From positions 1-26,261 of the forward strand of contig CAZXCK010000055.1 in NCBI GenBank assembly GCA_964639225.1: DNA of 26,261 nucleotides, in the 5' to 3' direction. Positions 22,603 through 26,261 of the stretch are shown here, in pieces. Position numbers and translations under genes: made by a program. Below the pieces are notes generated by a model. It did not search any database, was not told the origin of the DNA, and was given only the letters and a program-made list of their open reading frames with translations. Positions within the stretch are counted from its first letter, which is position 1, and the number at the start of each line of letters is the position of its first letter. This DNA comes from CAZXCK01 sp964639225. Lineage in GTDB: Bacteria; Chloroflexota; Anaerolineae; Aggregatilineales; Phototrophicaceae.

Positions 22603-22778
22603 AACCTGCTGTGTGCGTGATGACGCAACCACGTTTTGAGCCAACACTCACACAAAGGGAAACCTAAGTATGCTGTGACAGTGATAGGCCTGAGCCAAGA
22701 CTCGATCAGCTATCGGGTTTCCCACCTGCGAAAGCAGGTTCAAAACCTAGCGGACACACGGCATAGCGGGTCTCTTTA
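22603..22778 (+). ncRNA. ssrS: 6S RNA (RNA polymerase regulator)
   Basis: A noncoding stretch of about 175 bases folds like 6S RNA, which mimics an open promoter and sequesters housekeeping RNA polymerase. The closing stem is ACCTGCT-GTGTG (22604-22615) with CACAC-GGCAT-AGCGGGT (22755-22771), where GGCAT forms the 3'-side bulge often seen as CGGCAT in 6S RNAs. The apical arm begins with GGGAAACC (22657-22664) paired with GGTTTCCC (22716-22723). On the 3' side of the central bubble is a perfect hairpin ACCTGC-GAAA-GCAGGT (22724-22739), a feature typical of many 6S RNAs. It has its own promoter and a strong terminator. No covariance search was run, so the family assignment rests on this structure and position-specific motifs. 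Ends are approximate. Confidence 0.82.
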
Positions 22779-22785
22779 GCCAATT

Positions 22786-22821
22786 AACGGGCGTTCTCGA
22801 CGATCATGAGACGCCCGTTTT
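22786..22821 (+). terminator. Rho-independent terminator of the 6S RNA gene
   Basis: AACGGGCGT (22786-22794) pairs perfectly with ACGCCCGTT (22811-22819), with an inner CTC/GAG pairing, and the stem runs into TTTT at 22818-22821. It lies between the 6S RNA and the convergent LCP gene (stop at 22827), and could serve both directions although the minus-strand T-run is weak. Confidence 0.88.
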
Positions 22822-22826
22822 CTGTT

Positions 22827-24140
22827 CTACTGGGAGTAGTCCGCGCCAAAGACCTCAATCATCAGGTTGCCCAGCCGAGCACGGTTAGGGATCAGTACCT
22901 GAGCGCCGTTAGGGGTGGTGTAGTCCGACATATAGCGATAATCCATCACGCCGCTGGTGATATTCTCCGGGGGGATGTCTTTGACGTACCACGCCAGCCG
23001 GATCATCTGATCCAGGTCCATGCTGGTGTGAACGTTGTCATTGAAGGCCTCCAGCAGCAGGGGGGCGCGGATGATGAGCTGTGGCAGCAGGTTGAAGTCC
23101 ATCACGCGGTCGCGGATGCCCTGGATCACCTGCTGTTGGCGCTGGCCGCGCTGGATGTCGCTGTCGCCGTGACGGGTCCGCGCGAACTTGAGCGCGTCCG
23201 CGCCGTCCAGGATATGGGTTCCGGCTGCCAGGTAGAACGGATCGTAACCGTAGGCCATATCAGGATACAGGCGGTCGTTGATCGTATAGTCGATGCTGAC
23301 CTCAACGCCGCCGATGGCGTCCACCAGCCCGGTGAGCGCCTGGAAATCGACTACCATATAATCGTGAACGCGAATGCCCAGGTTGTACTGCACGGTCTGC
23401 ATGGCGAGCTGTGGGCCGGTGCCGGGCCGGTTGTTCTCGCCCAGGACCATTGGCGTGTTGATGCGCTGGTACTGGCTCCAGCCGGGGACTTCGACATACA
23501 GGTCGCGCGGGATACTCAGCATGCCGATGCGGCGCGTGCGTGGGTCCAGGCTGACAAGGATCATGGTATCGGTACGGAACGCGAGTCCGGTTTCGTCGGC
23601 GCGCCGGTCGATGCCCATCATCAGCAGCGTAAAGCGCGACTGGCCGTCCCAGGGCTGCAGTACCAGGCTGTAGCCGTCAGAGAGCGTGACCGTCTGCCCG
23701 GTGACGAGCTGGCCGCCATCCGTTCGCAGATCGACCGGTGTCGGCAGCGCGGAGAGATCGGCGGCGGCGGTTGGCAGCACCGGGCGCGCGGTCTGCGATG
23801 AGCGCAGCAGCAGCACACCGCTGAGGCCGACGATGATGACTACGCCCAGCAGCGCCGCCGCGACGATCACCCAGGCCCATTCGATGCCGCTGCTGCGCGA
23901 TCCGTGACGGCGGCGTACACGCTGGCGCGCCGCGGATTCACGCATGAGGGGCTGGGGCGGTGGTGGCAGCGATGTGCTGCGCGAGATCAGGACCGGGTCG
24001 CTGGTCTGGGTGGGGCGGGCGATGGCCGGCCCGTTGTTCCATTCGTGGTAAGCCGGGGCATGGGGCACCGGACTGGCGCGGATGGTGAGATCGTCGTCGC
24101 TGCTGGCATCGCTGCCAGCCTCAGGGTATTCGTCATACAT
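22827..24140 (-). CDS. LytR-CpsA-Psr (LCP) family cell-envelope ligase/transcriptional-attenuator-like protein
   Basis: A 437-residue membrane-anchored protein. The cytoplasmic N-terminus (1-87) is acidic then Pro/Arg-rich and likely disordered. A single transmembrane helix spans about 88-112, and the extracytoplasmic LCP domain runs from about 168 to 350. Conserved elements are LLMMGIDRR, FRTDTMILVSLDP (R189, D191), GMLSIPRDLYVEVPG (R212), the RINTP segment (R226), LTGLVDAIGGVEVSI and LKFARTRHGDSDIQRGQRQQQVI (R321, R323). LCP enzymes transfer polyprenyl-linked glycopolymers to peptidoglycan or other envelope acceptors. ATG 24140 (MYDEYPEAG) is chosen. The frame stays open far upstream, but that part is antisense to the octanoyltransferase gene and lacks family similarity. 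No clear ribosome binding site precedes the ATG. Confidence 0.9.
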   Translation of the reverse strand: MYDEYPEAGSDASSDDDLTIRASPVPHAPAYHEWNNGPAIARPTQTSDPVLISRSTSLPPPPQPLMRESAARQRVRRRHGSRSSGIEWAWVIVAAALLGVVIIVGLSGVLLLRSSQTARPVLPTAAADLSALPTPVDLRTDGGQLVTGQTVTLSDGYSLVLQPWDGQSRFTLLMMGIDRRADETGLAFRTDTMILVSLDPRTRRIGMLSIPRDLYVEVPGWSQYQRINTPMVLGENNRPGTGPQLAMQTVQYNLGIRVHDYMVVDFQALTGLVDAIGGVEVSIDYTINDRLYPDMAYGYDPFYLAAGTHILDGADALKFARTRHGDSDIQRGQRQQQVIQGIRDRVMDFNLLPQLIIRAPLLLEAFNDNVHTSMDLDQMIRLAWYVKDIPPENITSGVMDYRYMSDYTTPNGAQVLIPNRARLGNLMIEVFGADYSQ

Positions 24141-24206
24141 GGCTGGATACGCTATGATAGCTCTTGACCAATGACTACAGCCTACCAGTATAGGGTTATG
24201 TCCATT

Positions 24207-25025
24207 ATGCGTCAATGTCGCCTGATATACGATAAAGCTGCGACTGGCCAGCGTAACATGGCGGTCGATGAGGCGCTGCTGGAAGCGGTACGCAGCGGGC
24301 AGAGCGGCCCGGTGCTGCGACTCTACGCCTGGGAGCCGCCGTGCCTGTCGCTGGGCTACGGCCAGAAGTGGACCGACGCCGACCCGGAACGTCTGCAGGC
24401 AGCAGGCTGGGGGCTGGTCCGGCGGCCCACCGGCGGGCGCGCCATCCTGCACACCGACGAGCTGACGTACAGTATCACTCTGCCGGATGACCATCCGCTG
24501 GCCCAGGGCGACATCCTCGACAGCTACCGGCGTATCAGCCGGGCGCTGCTGGCTGGTCTGCAAAGCCTGGGCCTGGAGACTCAGGCGGAACGCCGGGCGG
24601 AGCGTCGCTTGCAGCCTGCTGGCCCGGTTTGCTTCGAGATGCCCTCGCACTACGAAGTCACCACACCAGACGGACGTAAGGTGATCGGCAGCGCCCAGAC
24701 GCGGCGGCGTGGGGGCGTACTTCAGCATGGGACGATCCCGCTGTATGGCGACCTGGGTCGCATCTGTGACGGGCTGGCCTTCGCCGATGAAGCCACACGC
24801 CAGCGCGCCCGTGAAGCGGTCTACCGCCGGGCGGCGACCCTGGCCGACGCGCTCAACGGGCACATCCTCGACTGGCGCACGGCAGCCGACGCCATCGTGC
24901 GCGGCTTTGAAACTGTGTTTGAGCTGGAATTCGTGCCGGGTGAACTCACCCCCGCTGAAGCCGCCCACGCCAATCACCTGGCAGAGACGGTCTACGGCAG
25001 CGATACCTGGCTCAAACGGCTGTAG
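24207..25025 (+). CDS. LipM-like octanoyltransferase / lipoate-protein ligase A family
   Basis: A 272-residue member of the BPL/LplA/LipB fold, involved in octanoylation or lipoylation of dehydrogenase E2 and GcvH proteins. Visible marks are MAVDEALLEAV, the RRPTGGRAILHTDELTYSI substrate loop (72-90), and CFEMPSHYEV followed by DGRKVIGSAQTRRRGGVLQHGTIPL. C142 in CFE is at the place of the acyl-accepting cysteine of LipM and K158 is the conserved lysine, so LipM-type octanoyltransferase is favoured over lipoate ligase. In-frame ATGs lie at 24171, 24198 and 24207; 24207 fits the usual family start and has AGGG at 24192-24195. Its start is 66 bases from that of the divergent LCP gene. Confidence 0.88.
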   Translation: MRQCRLIYDKAATGQRNMAVDEALLEAVRSGQSGPVLRLYAWEPPCLSLGYGQKWTDADPERLQAAGWGLVRRPTGGRAILHTDELTYSITLPDDHPLAQGDILDSYRRISRALLAGLQSLGLETQAERRAERRLQPAGPVCFEMPSHYEVTTPDGRKVIGSAQTRRRGGVLQHGTIPLYGDLGRICDGLAFADEATRQRAREAVYRRAATLADALNGHILDWRTAADAIVRGFETVFELEFVPGELTPAEAAHANHLAETVYGSDTWLKRL

Positions 25026-25173
25026 CGTCTATCGCCCCCTAACGAGGTTCGTGTAGTCGCAAACTAGCCCGCTTCGCCTGACTGTGCTAGACTGAATCGC
25101 ATACGATGCCTGACCCAATCAGTATGCTGTCTTATTGTCACAGGCGGGTTTGAGTAAGCGAGAACCTAATCTT

Positions 25174-26118
25174 ATGTCCGACTTACGCCAGTTGCCCATT
25201 TTGCCGGACCAGCCACAATCGCCGGATGACATCAACCGTCATACGGCTTTCCGGGCGACCCTGGACCTGTTCCGGTCGCACCTGCTTCGTGAGGGTAAGT
25301 CAGAACACACCGTCAAAGCGTTCACCGCCGATCTGCGTCTGCTGGCCGAATACCTGGGCGAGGACACGCCGGTGGGGCAGTTCACCACCAGCGGTCTGAA
25401 TCGCTTCCTGGACTGGCTGGAAGTCGGGCGCGGCGTGCCATGCAGTCGCAAGTCCTATGCGCGCCGTGTGACCACGCTCAAGGTGTACTTCCGGTGGCTG
25501 CATGGTATTGGCGCTATTGGCCACGACCCGGCCAAGTCGGTGTTGCAGCGATCGGGACCGGCGCCGCTGTCTGAGGTGCTGTCGCCGGAGCAGATCGACG
25601 CCGCCCTCGCTTCTGCCCGGTCGATGAAGCGGCGCGACGAGCAGGACTACCGCCCGGAGCTGCTGCTGCGCCTGCTGTTGGACACGGGCATCAAGAAGGG
25701 CGAGACGATGCACCTCACCCGTGAGCATATCGACCGGACCCATCCGCGCAGTCCGTTGCTGGTCGTCAGGCACAAGTCGCGGAACGTGTACAAGGAGCGC
25801 CGGTTGCAGCTTGACACTAGCTGGGTGGACCTGCTCGACCTGTACCTGGAGCAGTACAACCCGGAGAGCGCGATCTTCGACTGTACGGCGCGCAACCTGG
25901 AGTACATCCTGAGCGACATCGGCGAGGGGGCTGGGATACCGTTCAAGGTGTCGTTTGAGGTCCTGCGCTGGACGTGCGCCGTCAGGGACTACCGCGACGG
26001 TATGGAACCCCAGCAGATCCGCGAGAAGCTGGGCCTGAGCGAGACGAGCTGGTACGAGACGCAGGGCAAGATCAGGAAGCTGGCCGAGCGCCTCGAAATG
26101 GCGGGGTCGGCGGGGTAG
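25174..26118 (+). CDS. Tyrosine-recombinase-fold protein with degenerate active site
   Basis: A 314-residue protein with the two-part plan of phage/Xer integrases. The N-terminal SAM-like DNA-binding domain spans about 25-125 (LDLFRSHLLREGKSEHTVKAFTADL, then YARRVTTLKVYFRWL). The C-terminal catalytic-type domain spans about 135-305. The usual residues are mostly gone: Arg I in TGxR is K174 (TGIKKGETMHL), the HxxR histidine is E262 (EVLR, R265 kept), the LGH histidine is L288 (LGLSE), and the only nearby tyrosine, Y294, sits three residues too early. The beta-hairpin lysine (RHKSRNVYKERR) remains. It may bind DNA without recombining it, or belong to a divergent recombinase group. ATG 25174 is preferred over an in-frame TTG at 25135. 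The upstream 148-base gap shows no strong promoter. Confidence 0.75.
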   Translation: MSDLRQLPILPDQPQSPDDINRHTAFRATLDLFRSHLLREGKSEHTVKAFTADLRLLAEYLGEDTPVGQFTTSGLNRFLDWLEVGRGVPCSRKSYARRVTTLKVYFRWLHGIGAIGHDPAKSVLQRSGPAPLSEVLSPEQIDAALASARSMKRRDEQDYRPELLLRLLLDTGIKKGETMHLTREHIDRTHPRSPLLVVRHKSRNVYKERRLQLDTSWVDLLDLYLEQYNPESAIFDCTARNLEYILSDIGEGAGIPFKVSFEVLRWTCAVRDYRDGMEPQQIREKLGLSETSWYETQGKIRKLAERLEMAGSAG

Positions 26119-26135
26119 ACCGGGACGCTGCGGAG

Positions 26136-26180
26136 TGCAGCAGTATAGTGCTGCAGCAGTGAAGTTTTTTGGTGCTGCAG
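26136..26180. repeat. Three-armed alternative hairpins downstream of the recombinase-fold gene
   Basis: TGCAGCA (26136-26142) pairs with TGCTGCA (26149-26155) around a 6-base loop. The same middle arm, read as CTGCAGCA (26151-26158), also pairs perfectly with TGCTGCAG (26173-26180), and that second loop contains a T6 run (26165-26170). The two hairpins are mutually exclusive. The first could act as a terminator for the upstream gene, with the T-run 10 bases after the stem. Confidence 0.55.
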
Positions 26181-26228
26181 TGGGATGCGGGCTTGTGAAC
26201 CGGGGACAGGGGCGCCAGAGGCGGCGGG

Positions 26229-26258
26229 CGCGCTGATGCGGATTAAGCATTCAGCGCG
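26229..26258. repeat. Long near-perfect inverted repeat at the window edge
   Basis: CGCGCTGA (26229-26236) pairs with TCAGCGCG (26251-26258), continued by TGC (26237-26239) with GCA (26247-26249) across a single-base bulge, around the loop GGATTAA. The motif GCGGATTAA is the reverse complement of the TTAATCCGC part of the direct repeats flanking the element after uvrB. The window ends three bases later, so its extent is unknown. Confidence 0.5.
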
Positions 26259-26261
26259 GAG

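Noticed and set aside
22827..24977. A 716-codon minus-strand frame beginning at 24977, upstream of the LCP gene start.
   Set aside because: The part above 24140 is antisense to the well-supported octanoyltransferase gene and shows no family sequence. The LCP protein fits a start at 24140.
25026..25173. A tRNA-like or attachment sequence before the recombinase-fold gene.
   Set aside because: No cloverleaf arms or TTCRANY loop could be assembled, and no matching repeat was found at the other side of the gene.
26136..26258. Integron attC-like site considered at the hairpins after the recombinase-fold gene.
   Set aside because: The core site motifs (GTTRRRY and RYYYAAC boxes) are not seen, and the gene lacks the integron-integrase insertion and catalytic residues.

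Overview
This 26.3 kb, GC-rich window looks like ordinary chromosome from a member of the Chloroflexota, most likely an Anaerolineae-type lineage. That is an inference from gene content: two adjacent dynamin-like GTPases, a PQQ-repeat lipoprotein inside the rnpA-yidC cluster, a LipM-type octanoyltransferase, an M29 aminopeptidase and a divergent tyrosine-recombinase-fold protein. No rRNA, tRNA, CRISPR array, prophage or recognised defence island was seen. Twenty-one protein genes can be supported, plus one RNA gene (6S RNA) and several terminators and promoters.

Left part (1-6.4 kb). The 3' end of uvrB is followed by a compact hairpin-rich repeat element with 12-bp terminal inverted repeats inside 14-bp direct repeats. 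Then come a small two-helix membrane protein, a GT-C-like membrane glycosyltransferase, a convergent AAA+ ATPase with an altered Walker B motif, a class II-type deacetylase and a convergent MgtC-family membrane protein whose end overlaps the deacetylase by 47 bp.

Middle (6.5-16.7 kb). A minus-strand operon of two dynamin-like GTPases ends at a strong terminator. Divergent from it is the conserved ribosome/membrane-biogenesis cluster rpmH-rnpA-yidD-(PQQ lipoprotein)-yidC-jag, which runs on into a PfkB-family sugar kinase and a YtcJ-like amidohydrolase. The L34 gene carries an unusual C-terminal extension. Several junctions are overlapping or only a few bases apart, which suggests coupled translation.

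Right part (16.8-26.3 kb). Thiol peroxidase (with terminator), M29 aminopeptidase and aspartyl-tRNA synthetase are followed by a 646-residue fusion of a GHMP sugar kinase and a GalU-like nucleotidyltransferase. The fusion could take a free sugar to a nucleotide sugar on one polypeptide. Next come a 6S RNA gene with its own promoter and terminator, a LytR-CpsA-Psr cell-envelope protein on the minus strand, a divergent octanoyl/lipoyl transferase, and a tyrosine-recombinase-fold protein lacking most catalytic residues, followed by alternative hairpins. The most noteworthy items are the kinase-nucleotidyltransferase fusion, the repeat element after uvrB, the catalytically degenerate recombinase with its downstream hairpins, and the dynamin pair.
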